Shown here in pieces: positions 7,348 to 14,240 of a stretch of DNA of 52,014 bases. Every line of letters starts with the position of its first letter. The first letter of the stretch is position 1. A model generated the notes under the pieces. That model was not told where the DNA came from. It saw only the letters and a program-made list of their open reading frames with translations, and searched no databases. Both the position numbers and the translations under genes were made by a program. This DNA comes from Lachnospiraceae bacterium (lineage in GTDB: Bacteria > Bacillota > Clostridia > Lachnospirales > Lachnospiraceae): NCBI GenBank assembly GCA_024698885.1, contig JAILQQ010000062.1, forward strand, positions 1 through 52,014. The letters are read 5' to 3'.

Positions 7348-9283
7348 TTTCCATATCTCCGCCGTAAAGTCTGATGACGTCCTTAAGGACCATTAAGAGG
7401 CCCGCGTAGAATACGGGCGCGGTTTTTATATCCTTTTCGATCTTATAGGGCAAAAGCCTGAGCCAGTGAACGATCTCATGAAAATAAACGCTTTTCACCG
7501 CTTCTTCGCCTAACGCCGAAAGCATATAGGTGCGCAGCTTTTCATGCAGGGCCGCATAGGCCGAGGAATTTGTGAAAAGGAAATTGATACGGTTTTCCTC
7601 CACGGAGACCTCCTTGACCGACATCAGAAATTCATAGCCGCCGTGTATGGACTGCAAGAGCTTGGCATAGTCAAGATAGGGAGAATCGAGGATATTCCCT
7701 GTGTTCGGATCGATAATGTAAAATCCGTCATTGCCGCTTGCATCCCGGGTACAGACGATATTTTCTACTGTCAGATCACCGTGGATCACTGTAACCGGAT
7801 CCCTGCCGAAAACCTTTTCCAGATAGTTCTCCGTAAGCCAGGGCTCATAATAGGCCAGATTATGGCAGGGCGTGCCGTTGATGACGATCGTGTCATAAGC
7901 CTGCAGACTTCTGATCCGCCTCGCATTCCTTATCGTATTCAGGTTGCGCGTAACCTTGACCTCGATGTAACGGCGGATCGCTTCCGGATCAGCCGTTTTT
8001 TCATTCATCCGGTATATGGAATCGTGAAGCGCCGTGAGGGCATTCCGGATCATGGCAAAGCTTTGATCGGGCGGCGTCGAGTGCGCATATTCAAAGAGAC
8101 CTACCGAATTGCTGTTGTAGGGCATATCGTAATAGCAGTACAGCTCGGTCTGTTCCTGTCTGAGGATCCGGGGAAAAAAGGGCAGGGTCTGGTATTCACT
8201 GAGCCATTTGATCTGTTCGCCGAGTTTCCTTCCGTCTTCTCCGAAGGCGTATTTTCGAAAGAAGGTTTTTTCTCCGTCCGTACAGAGAATGGTAGTGGCG
8301 TTGGAGCCGGCGGAATAATCCCGAATGATGGAAATGTTCTGGTTGATCCGCAGATAGTTCGCCATATAATCCCTGTCGGTATTGGAAAAATAGGTCTCTA
8401 AAAACGCGAGTCTCTCCTTCGGATCGAGCAGTGGCATCAGATTCAGGTATATCTCCTCGTCATGAGAATGAAAGAGCTCCTTTTTAAACAGGGGAGCCGT
8501 AACGAGAAGAGCGATCAAGGGAATGACCATATAAAGCAGCATACTTATAGGACGTGCGGCGACAGTCGTATCTCCGAAGAGTGTCATGGCGCCGGTGCTT
8601 TCCCGGATACCGTTCTGGGTGAAGAGCATCATGAAAACGTCCTGCCAGGTGGCAGTCTGATCCCCGCCGAGGGAACGTAAATATCCCGCAAAGAAGGAAT
8701 AGGAGATCAGATAACCGCTCCACATGCCGATGGTGGTGAAAAGGAGTTTGCCCTTACTGATCTTCTGGAAAATATCCTTGAAGTTCCAGATAAGCGCCCA
8801 GGCCGTTCTTAACAGAGCCGCCTCGATGGAATCATTGAACAGCCCGGCGACCGCCCTGATGATGCGCTTGACTGTCCCCTTAAAGAGATAGACGGCTGCG
8901 ATCAGAAGAAGGAGCGAAGCGGAAAGGATAACATAGAAAACCGCGGTGTTTTTTGCGGCATCGCTGCCGATACCGGTTAAGGAAAGCAGGATGAAGATAA
9001 CGCCGACGAAAACGATGTCGAGATACCGGTCTACGATAACGGTGGAAAGGCCAAGCGGTTTCCCGTTTTTCATTTTGCGGCCGGCAAGAAAGGCCCGGAC
9101 CAGATCGCCCAGCTTGAAGGGCAAAACGCAGTTCAGCAGATAACCGATGGCCAGTGCCCGGATCAGACTTTTATGATCCGGCTTTTCATAAGTATCGATA
9201 AAAAGTTCCCAACGCAGGACGCGGATCAGATGCGCGGCATAGATAAACAGAACCGCAAACAGAAAATAAAGGAAAGCTGTCAT
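7340..9283 (-). CDS. Fusion: UPF0104/LPG-synthase-like membrane domain + APH-type kinase domain
   Basis: A 647-residue two-part protein. Residues 1 to about 285 are a membrane domain with about seven hydrophobic segments. Its blocks LLNCVLPFKLGDLVRAFLAGRK and VIVDRYLDIVFVG resemble the UPF0104 / lysylphosphatidylglycerol-synthase transmembrane family, which includes flippases. Residues from about 290 form a soluble aminoglycoside/choline-kinase-like domain, with catalytic loop HGDLTVEN (His501, Asp503, Asn508) and metal-binding IIDPN (Asp525). The start shares one base with the stop of the nucleotidyltransferase gene and the end overlaps the HAD gene. The fusion suggests that phosphorylation at the cytoplasmic face is tied to a membrane step. 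Substrate and direction are unknown. Confidence 0.8.
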   Translation of the reverse strand: MTAFLYFLFAVLFIYAAHLIRVLRWELFIDTYEKPDHKSLIRALAIGYLLNCVLPFKLGDLVRAFLAGRKMKNGKPLGLSTVIVDRYLDIVFVGVIFILLSLTGIGSDAAKNTAVFYVILSASLLLLIAAVYLFKGTVKRIIRAVAGLFNDSIEAALLRTAWALIWNFKDIFQKISKGKLLFTTIGMWSGYLISYSFFAGYLRSLGGDQTATWQDVFMMLFTQNGIRESTGAMTLFGDTTVAARPISMLLYMVIPLIALLVTAPLFKKELFHSHDEEIYLNLMPLLDPKERLAFLETYFSNTDRDYMANYLRINQNISIIRDYSAGSNATTILCTDGEKTFFRKYAFGEDGRKLGEQIKWLSEYQTLPFFPRILRQEQTELYCYYDMPYNSNSVGLFEYAHSTPPDQSFAMIRNALTALHDSIYRMNEKTADPEAIRRYIEVKVTRNLNTIRNARRIRSLQAYDTIVINGTPCHNLAYYEPWLTENYLEKVFGRDPVTVIHGDLTVENIVCTRDASGNDGFYIIDPNTGNILDSPYLDYAKLLQSIHGGYEFLMSVKEVSVEENRINFLFTNSSAYAALHEKLRTYMLSALGEEAVKSVYFHEIVHWLRLLPYKIEKDIKTAPVFYAGLLMVLKDVIRLYGGDMENE

Positions 9284-10032
9284 CAGAGTAACCTGCCTAA
9301 CTGCGTATTTGTTAACGCTTCGTCGTATTCCGCGGGCGTTCCGAAGGATATATGCAGCTCAAGCGGAAAGTTTACTAGCGACAGGCCTTCTTTTGCCATT
9401 TCGTTATAGACACCGCTTACGAAATATTCGCTGTAGGAGCAGTTTTTCAGATATCTTTCGGAAAACTGCCGAAAGATCTGGCTGTTTTTAAAAAAATAGG
9501 CTCCGCAGATGGCCTGGTCACTGGCCACCACCTTTTCCACGGTTCCGACCAGACGGCCGTTTTTATCAAAACGGACATAGCTGAAGTTCGGACTGTCGGA
9601 CGTAAAGGTAAGCAATGCTCCGTCCGGTGAGGAAAAATCGGCATTTTCGCAGAAACAGTAAAAAGGACTGCACAAAAAGGCATGATCACAGTCGTTGAAA
9701 AAGACGGGCAGATCGTCCGTGAAATCCCGGATCCCCTCTAGGCAGGTCAGAACCGCGCCGTTTAAGACCTCCGGGATCACGAGTATCCGCGCATCCTTAT
9801 AATACGCCCGGATTTCCCGGTCAATGGAAAAACGTTCGACATGATCCTTCAGTACCACAAAGGTCAGATCCTGCACTTCGATAAATTTTAACAGTGACTG
9901 TGCGGCCCAAAAGAAAAAGGGACGCTCCTTAAGCGGGATCAGGGGCTTTGGCAGCGAAAAGCCCTTATTGCCGAAGCGGGTACCGCCGCCTCCCATGGGC
10001 ATGATCAGATGGATTTTCTGCTTTTTGTTCAT
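9283..10032 (-). CDS. Sugar/alcohol-phosphate nucleotidyltransferase
   Basis: A 249-residue nucleotidyltransferase of the GT-A type, as in LicC, RmlA and related enzymes. The N-terminal signature MPMGGGGTRFGNKGFSLPKPLIPL is the nucleotide-binding loop with its Pro-Lys pair, and FFNDCDHAF holds the metal-binding Asp. ATG at 10032 is preferred over an in-frame TTG six bases upstream because GTGAGG sits 7 bases before the ATG. It probably activates a phosphorylated sugar or alcohol with CTP or another NTP. It is coupled to the flippase-kinase gene at its end. The stop codon of the upstream ATP-grasp gene (10042-10044) lies in its ribosome binding site. Confidence 0.85.
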   Translation of the reverse strand: MNKKQKIHLIMPMGGGGTRFGNKGFSLPKPLIPLKERPFFFWAAQSLLKFIEVQDLTFVVLKDHVERFSIDREIRAYYKDARILVIPEVLNGAVLTCLEGIRDFTDDLPVFFNDCDHAFLCSPFYCFCENADFSSPDGALLTFTSDSPNFSYVRFDKNGRLVGTVEKVVASDQAICGAYFFKNSQIFRQFSERYLKNCSYSEYFVSGVYNEMAKEGLSLVNFPLELHISFGTPAEYDEALTNTQLGRLL

Positions 10033-10041
10033 ATACAAACC

Positions 10042-10905
10042 TCACTGCTTTATGATATCAGCGATATAGCGCATATATTCACTGGCAACATCAATATCCG
10101 TATTCGCATACAGCATGCGGCAGCCGACGGCATCCTCTATTTCATTGAGCACGGGATGCCCCTCATGATAGAGCATATCAATGCCGGTCAGATCGGCGGG
10201 CAGGATCCTTGTGACCGAACGGACCAGTTTTTCTTCCTCCGGCGTCAGGCTATGGCGTACGGCCTTTCCGCCCAATGAATAATTAGCCCGGATATCATTC
10301 TTGTTTTCTCCCTGTCTGAGGACCGCGGCGAGGATACGGCCGCCAAGCACATAAACGCGCAGATCTTTTCCCGGTTCGGAGGCGACACGCTGGAAGAGCA
10401 GCTTTTCATAGGGCGTGTCCGACAATTCTTTCAGATAGGTGATCAGACCGCTTTCCTCGGTGATCAGAGCGACCTGATCTCCGCCGTGCCCTTCCGCGGG
10501 CTTGGCTACCAGGGGATAACCGAAGTCTGCTGCGATGTTTTGCAGGTTTTCAAGGGCCTTGGCCTTCCCGGTCAGAGGGATCGCCGTATAGTCTAAAAAG
10601 GAGATCCCGCCTTCCCGCAGGAACCGGTAGGTCAGATCTTTATCATTGGCAATAAGACAGACCCTGTGAGCGTTAAATACACGCAAGCCCCTTTTTTCCA
10701 AAGCCTCTGCCAGAGCCGCACGGCGGGACCGGTTGACGGCAAAAATGGCGTTTTTACAGAATTCTCCGGGATTTTTTTCCGCTTCCTCTGTCAGAACGAG
10801 GGTAAGCTGCAGTCCCAGCTTTTTGCCGGCTTTTGTCAGGGCATCGGCAAAGAAAATGTTTTTTTGATGATCTTCTTTATTATATAGGAGAATTCCTTCT
10901 GTCAT
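10042..10905 (-). CDS. RimK-like ATP-grasp ligase
   Basis: A 287-residue ATP-grasp protein of the RimK/glutathione-synthetase-like group. Nucleotide-binding Lys and glycine-loop features are in LVAKPAEGHGGDQV. The block PGKDLRVYVLGGRILAAV followed by DIRANYSLGG is the family's central signature. Metal ligands are probably in GIDMLYHEGHPVLNEIEDAVG. Such enzymes join a carboxylate to an amine or thiol through an acyl phosphate. It is the second of two adjacent ATP-grasp genes and leads into the nucleotidyltransferase. Compared with its neighbour, the final motif reads NEIED rather than CEVNSN, so the two are diverged. The substrate cannot be told. Confidence 0.82.
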   Translation of the reverse strand: MTEGILLYNKEDHQKNIFFADALTKAGKKLGLQLTLVLTEEAEKNPGEFCKNAIFAVNRSRRAALAEALEKRGLRVFNAHRVCLIANDKDLTYRFLREGGISFLDYTAIPLTGKAKALENLQNIAADFGYPLVAKPAEGHGGDQVALITEESGLITYLKELSDTPYEKLLFQRVASEPGKDLRVYVLGGRILAAVLRQGENKNDIRANYSLGGKAVRHSLTPEEEKLVRSVTRILPADLTGIDMLYHEGHPVLNEIEDAVGCRMLYANTDIDVASEYMRYIADIIKQ

Positions 10906-10957
10906 GATTTTCCGAAGCCAGGGCCTTCTGCCCGGGCAGCCCTTTTTTCCGCGCTTG

Positions 10958-10992
10958 TATCTGTTCAGAACCTTCAGGCTTCTGAACAGATA
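10958..10992. repeat. Perfect 13-bp inverted repeat spanning a stop codon
   Basis: Arms TATCTGTTCAGAA (10958-10970) and TTCTGAACAGATA (10980-10992) are perfectly complementary around a 9-base loop. The right arm lies inside the last codons of the upstream ATP-grasp gene and the stop codon is in the loop. No T-run follows on the minus strand, so it is not a standard terminator. It may be a processing or stability hairpin between the two ATP-grasp genes. A 12-bp palindrome CTGCCCGGGCAG follows at about 10928-10939. Confidence 0.55.
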
Positions 10993-11888
10993 CCCACGCT
11001 TTTTTCCATGCAGTGCTTTAGGATCAGAGAAGCAACGTCTGAGCCGGTACAGTCGGTGATATTCTTAAAATGCGCGTTGGAATTGACCTCGCAGAGAAGA
11101 GGGCCGTCTTTTCCGGAAAGGATATCGATGCCGGCAAAGTCAAGACCAAGCAATCTGCACGCCGAAAGGGCCAGGTCTTCCTCCTCTTTGGAAGGTTTCC
11201 AGGCACTCATGCTCCCCCCGTTTGAAAGATTTGCGCGGAAATCCGATCTGTTTTCGCGCCGCATGGCCGCAACCACGCGATCTCCGACAACCTGCAGCCG
11301 AAGGTCGGAACCGGCTGATTCCGCGATCCATTCCTGGAACAGGAAGGGATAATGGATGATATGCAGGATCTCTTCCGCTTCATCCCGGTCATGCGCCAGA
11401 TGAACCTGGGCCCCGAAGGAACCGAAGCATTCCTTGATGATCAGGGGATAGCCGAGTTTTTTTTCAACAACGGAGAGAAAAGATAAATCGGGACAGCCTT
11501 CCTTTTCGTAGGTCATGGGTGCCATGATACTTGCCGGCATTTTCACGCGTCCGGCTAACGCCTTCAGGGTTTCCGACTTATCGTCACAGAGCAGTATTCC
11601 CCGTGAGCTGTTAAAGACAGGAATTCCCTTTTGTTCAAACGCCTCTGCCAGCCGTATATCCTTATCCCAGAAGAGGATAAAATCAGGTAGAGGATCAAGC
11701 GCTTCAAGGGCTTTCTCGCCCGGAACGACGTGCAGGCCGTCGTTTGTATACAATACCAGAAAATCGGCATTGGTAAATGGCAGCAGGGAAAGCGCCAGAC
11801 GGTCTGCTGCCTCCAGAAATAACCGGCTGAGCTCGTCAAATTTATCGGAACGCAGAAACGCGTTGGTGATCAGAAGTCCTTTTTGCAT
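10974..11888 (-). CDS. RimK-like ATP-grasp ligase (first gene of the minus-strand cluster)
   Basis: A 304-residue ATP-grasp protein. ATG 11888 is chosen because the N-terminus MQKGLLITNAFLRSDKF matches the usual start of this RimK-like family; the frame stays open a further 40 codons upstream without family-like sequence. The core shows PLIIKECFGSFGAQVHLA (Lys and glycine loop), DLRLQVVGDRVVAAM, DFRANLSNGG and GIDILSGKDGPLLCEVNSNAHF (metal ligands). A strong extended -10 sits only six bases before this ATG, implying a leaderless message. It is followed after about 70 bases, containing a perfect inverted repeat, by a second ATP-grasp gene. It may ligate amino acids or small acids in an unknown pathway. 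Confidence 0.82.
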   Translation of the reverse strand: MQKGLLITNAFLRSDKFDELSRLFLEAADRLALSLLPFTNADFLVLYTNDGLHVVPGEKALEALDPLPDFILFWDKDIRLAEAFEQKGIPVFNSSRGILLCDDKSETLKALAGRVKMPASIMAPMTYEKEGCPDLSFLSVVEKKLGYPLIIKECFGSFGAQVHLAHDRDEAEEILHIIHYPFLFQEWIAESAGSDLRLQVVGDRVVAAMRRENRSDFRANLSNGGSMSAWKPSKEEEDLALSACRLLGLDFAGIDILSGKDGPLLCEVNSNAHFKNITDCTGSDVASLILKHCMEKSVGICSEA

Positions 11889-11894
11889 GGTCTT

Positions 11895-11922
11895 ATCATA
11901 GCATATTTTACCATATAGTAAA
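11895..11922 (-). promoter_or_regulatory. Promoter of the ATP-grasp cluster (extended -10)
   Basis: Reading on the minus strand, an extended -10 TGCTATGAT ends at 11895 and a weak -35 TTTACT lies at 11922-11917 with a 16-base spacer. Only six bases separate the -10 from the ATG at 11888, so transcription would begin at or within a base or two of the start codon. Confidence 0.5.
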
Positions 11923-11975
11923 CGTGAAATAAATTTGCCGCGTTCCATATACCTGCTTTCATTGAAAGAAATTCG

Positions 11976-12005
11976 TTTACGATAAACATGTTTCTGTGAT
12001 ATACT
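11976..12005 (+). promoter_or_regulatory. Promoter of the DUF4190-like gene
   Basis: -35 TTTACG at 11976-11981, an 18-base spacer and -10 TATACT at 12000-12005 with a TGA extension just upstream. It is divergent from the ATP-grasp promoter about 80 bases away. Confidence 0.5.
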
Positions 12006-12074
12006 CAAATCCGGATTTTATTTGGTGGGGCAGACGGTCATGCGGGCATGACCGCCCGACTCTGGAGGACAAAA

Positions 12075-12647
12075 ATGGACGAAGAATTCAGAGATCAGGA
12101 AGATAATTTCGGCATACAGACGCAGGAAACGGAAACGCAGGTTCCCTCTGAGCAGCAGCCGGAACAGGAGATGTTTGAGGAAAGTCGCGCAGAAACGCCG
12201 GTAGAAACGCCGGAAGAACCGGAAGAACAAAGAAAAACGCAGACGGAACGGATGGAGGAAGCCTTTCAAAACGAAAGGGAACAGCGCTACAGCCGTGATG
12301 AATATGGCAGCAGCTTTTACACAAGCGGTGATACGGCGGAAGGAAACGGCAGCGCGGGTATTTCCATCGCCTCCATGGTCTGCGGCATTTTGTCGATCCT
12401 CTGCTGCTGTACCGGGTGGTTTGGCCTGATCTTATCGGCGATAGCGTTAGTGATGGGAATTGTCAGCGTCAAGAATAATTACAGCGGCCGGGAAATGGCC
12501 ATAGCCGGTATCATTACCGGCGGCTGCGGGATCGCGCTGTGCTTTGTGATGCTGATCTTTGCGGCGATCGTAAACGGACTCTCGAATTCCGTGATCCGGG
12601 ATACGCTGCAGATCTATGATCTTTACGACCTTCAGGATATCCTATGA
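12075..12647 (+). CDS. DUF4190-like membrane protein with acidic N-terminal region
   Basis: A 190-residue protein. The first 90 or so residues are hydrophilic, rich in Glu, Gln and Thr, and probably disordered and cytoplasmic. Two or three hydrophobic helices follow (about 95-175), with the pattern ISIASMVCGILSILCC...GLILSAIALVMGIVS...MAIAGIITGGCGIAL, typical of DUF4190. Start ATG 12075 is set by GGAGG at 12064-12068. The last codons overlap the next gene by 4 bases (ATGA), so the two small membrane proteins are co-translated. The function of the family is not known. Confidence 0.8.
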   Translation: MDEEFRDQEDNFGIQTQETETQVPSEQQPEQEMFEESRAETPVETPEEPEEQRKTQTERMEEAFQNEREQRYSRDEYGSSFYTSGDTAEGNGSAGISIASMVCGILSILCCCTGWFGLILSAIALVMGIVSVKNNYSGREMAIAGIITGGCGIALCFVMLIFAAIVNGLSNSVIRDTLQIYDLYDLQDIL

Positions 12648-12976
12648 GCCTGTGGTTAAAGTTCCGGGAGCTGACGGAACCTTATTCCTGGTGCAGATTT
12701 AAAATGGTGACGGGTTTATACTGTCCGGGCTGCGGCGGTATAAGAGCGTTTGAGGCGCTCATTTCCGGGCACCCTTTTTTAAGTTTCTTCTATCATCCGG
12801 CGGTCTTATATTATCTGCTCTTATTTTTGACTTTTCTGCTTTCTGTATTGTTCAGGCCGAAAAAACCGAAAAAATGGTTTTTACCCGGCGTATTCATCGG
12901 GATTGCCCTGATCTTTGTCCAGTGGATCCTTAAAAATGTTTTACTGCTTTGCTTTCATATCAGATGGCTTCCCTGA
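12644..12976 (+). CDS. DUF2752 membrane protein
   Basis: A 110-residue protein of the DUF2752 family. The signature is GLYCPGCGGIRAFEALISGH near residue 25-45, with a CxxC pair, then two hydrophobic helices (about 50-72 and 82-105). It is translationally coupled to the preceding DUF4190-like gene. The function is unknown. It ends 39 bases before the convergent methyltransferase gene. Confidence 0.85.
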   Translation: MSLWLKFRELTEPYSWCRFKMVTGLYCPGCGGIRAFEALISGHPFLSFFYHPAVLYYLLLFLTFLLSVLFRPKKPKKWFLPGVFIGIALIFVQWILKNVLLLCFHIRWLP

Positions 12977-13015
12977 CCTGTGTCGGTTTGCGGCAGCAGA
13001 TCGTGTGCTCAGCCA

Positions 13016-13879
13016 TCAGGCCCCGACGAAACGCCCCGCAGCGCCGCAGGGCAGAAACAGGCCGGTTTCGGTCACCGGCAGGCCTATTTCATCGGCGGTA
13101 ACGGTTCCCGGATGATCTTTTTTCACGGCCGTGTTCAACATATAGGAAAGAACCGCCGGCTGCAGACCGGTGGTATAGGAATTGATCAGGAAAAACAGGG
13201 GGCGTTTGCTCAGAAGAAGAGCGGTTCTTTCGATAAAGGGATATACCGCGTCCTCGAGCTTCCAGATCTCTCCCTTCGGCCCTCTGCCGTAAGAGGGAGG
13301 ATCCATGATGATGCCGTCGTATGAGTTGTCGCGTCGGATCTCCCTTTCTACGAATTTCCCGCAGTCATCCACCAGATAACGGATCGGCGCGTCGGAAAGC
13401 CCGCTGGCCGCAGCGTTCTCTTTCGCCCAGCTTACCATTCCCTTTGAAGCGTCCACGTGCGTGACCGAGGCACCTGCCGCCGCGGCCGCCAAGGTCGCGC
13501 CGCCGGTATAGGCAAAGAGGTTCAGGATCCTTACCGGGCGTCCGGCCTTTTTGATCAGCTCCGAAAACCAGTCCCAGTTGACCGCCTGCTCGGGAAACAG
13601 GCCGGTATGCTTAAAGCTGAAGGGCTTGAGATGAAAGGTCAGGTGACGGTAATGCACCTGCCATTGCTTCGGCAGATCGAAGAATTCCCATTCACCGCCT
13701 CCCTTTGCGCTGCGGTGATAGCAGGCATTGGGACGGTTCCAGAGCGGATTTTTTTTCTCCGTCTGCCAGATAACCTGAGGATCCGGCCGGATCAGGGTAA
13801 ACCGGCTCCACCTTTCGAGCCGCTCTCCCCCGGACGCGTCCAGTATTTCAAAATCCTTCCATTGCTCAGCTGTCCACAT
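13016..13879 (-). CDS. Class I SAM-dependent (RlmI-like) methyltransferase
   Basis: A 287-residue Rossmann-fold methyltransferase. The SAM-binding motif is RILNLFAYTGGATLAAAAAGA, followed by VTHVDASKGMVSWAKENAAASGL. The catalytic block IIMDPPSYGRGPKGE resembles the NPP/DPP motif of RlmI/RlmK-type 23S rRNA cytosine methyltransferases. The N-terminal PUA domain of full-length RlmI is absent. ATG 13879 is preferred over an in-frame ATG at 13912 because GGAG lies 8 bases upstream of it. The gene stands alone behind a promoter and leader with two strong hairpins. A nucleic-acid substrate is likely but the modified base is unknown. Confidence 0.85.
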   Translation of the reverse strand: MWTAEQWKDFEILDASGGERLERWSRFTLIRPDPQVIWQTEKKNPLWNRPNACYHRSAKGGGEWEFFDLPKQWQVHYRHLTFHLKPFSFKHTGLFPEQAVNWDWFSELIKKAGRPVRILNLFAYTGGATLAAAAAGASVTHVDASKGMVSWAKENAAASGLSDAPIRYLVDDCGKFVEREIRRDNSYDGIIMDPPSYGRGPKGEIWKLEDAVYPFIERTALLLSKRPLFFLINSYTTGLQPAVLSYMLNTAVKKDHPGTVTADEIGLPVTETGLFLPCGAAGRFVGA

Positions 13880-13901
13880 GGTCTTTCTCCTTCTATACAT
13901 A

Positions 13902-13936
13902 GCAAACGACATAGGCAGATGCCTGATGTCGTTTGC
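13902..13936. repeat. Near-perfect hairpin in the methyltransferase leader
   Basis: GCAAACGACATAGGCA (13902-13917) pairs with TGCCT-G-ATGTCGTTTGC (13920-13936): 16 base pairs, a 2-base loop and one bulged G. In the minus-strand transcript it ends just before the GGAG ribosome binding site of the methyltransferase gene. It may control translation or message stability. No T-run follows. Confidence 0.6.
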
Positions 13937-14002
13937 TGCGCCGGATTTTGGCCGCCGAAAGCGGCATAATTCCTCGCAAAATCCGTGCGCATCCTCACGG
14001 AG

Positions 14003-14044
14003 TGATATAGTGAACGGCAGATTTATCTGACGGTCACTATATCA
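14003..14044. promoter_or_regulatory. Operator-like palindrome at the methyltransferase transcription start
   Basis: TGATATAGTGA (14003-14013) and TCACTATATCA (14034-14044) are perfect inverted arms. The inner CAGAT-TT-ATCTG is also self-complementary, and the two flanking ACGG tetramers are direct copies. The palindrome abuts the -10 box (14045-14050) on the minus strand and covers the expected start site, as a repressor site would. Confidence 0.5.
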
Positions 14045-14073
14045 ATTATAGTAGCTGCTTCCGGCAGATGCAA
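14045..14073 (-). promoter_or_regulatory. Promoter of the RlmI-like gene
   Basis: On the minus strand, -35 TTGCAT (14073-14068), a 17-base spacer and consensus -10 TATAAT (14050-14045). The predicted leader to the ATG at 13879 is about 160 bases and holds the 13902-13936 hairpin. Confidence 0.6.
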
Positions 14074-14126
14074 CGCAAAAGGTATCTGCTCCGGTTTGGG
14101 AAAAATATGCGCGGTCCTGTTACAGC

Positions 14127-14155
14127 TTGTTTCTTTGACGGTTTTGAGATATAAT
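14127..14155 (+). promoter_or_regulatory. Promoter of the PutP-like symporter gene
   Basis: -35 TTGTTT (14127-14132), a 17-base spacer and -10 TATAAT (14150-14155). It is divergent from the methyltransferase promoter. Confidence 0.6.
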
Positions 14156-14240
14156 ACGTTTCGGCGGCCGGAAATGACCGGAACAGACTGTTTTTGTCTA
14201 TTTCCCCGCAATGATCGTATTTAAAGAGGAGGATGAAAAA

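Noticed and set aside
7544-8401. 285-codon plus-strand frame inside the flippase-kinase gene
   Set aside because: The minus-strand frame carries the kinase motifs and is coupled to neighbours. The plus-strand frame is a codon-bias shadow.
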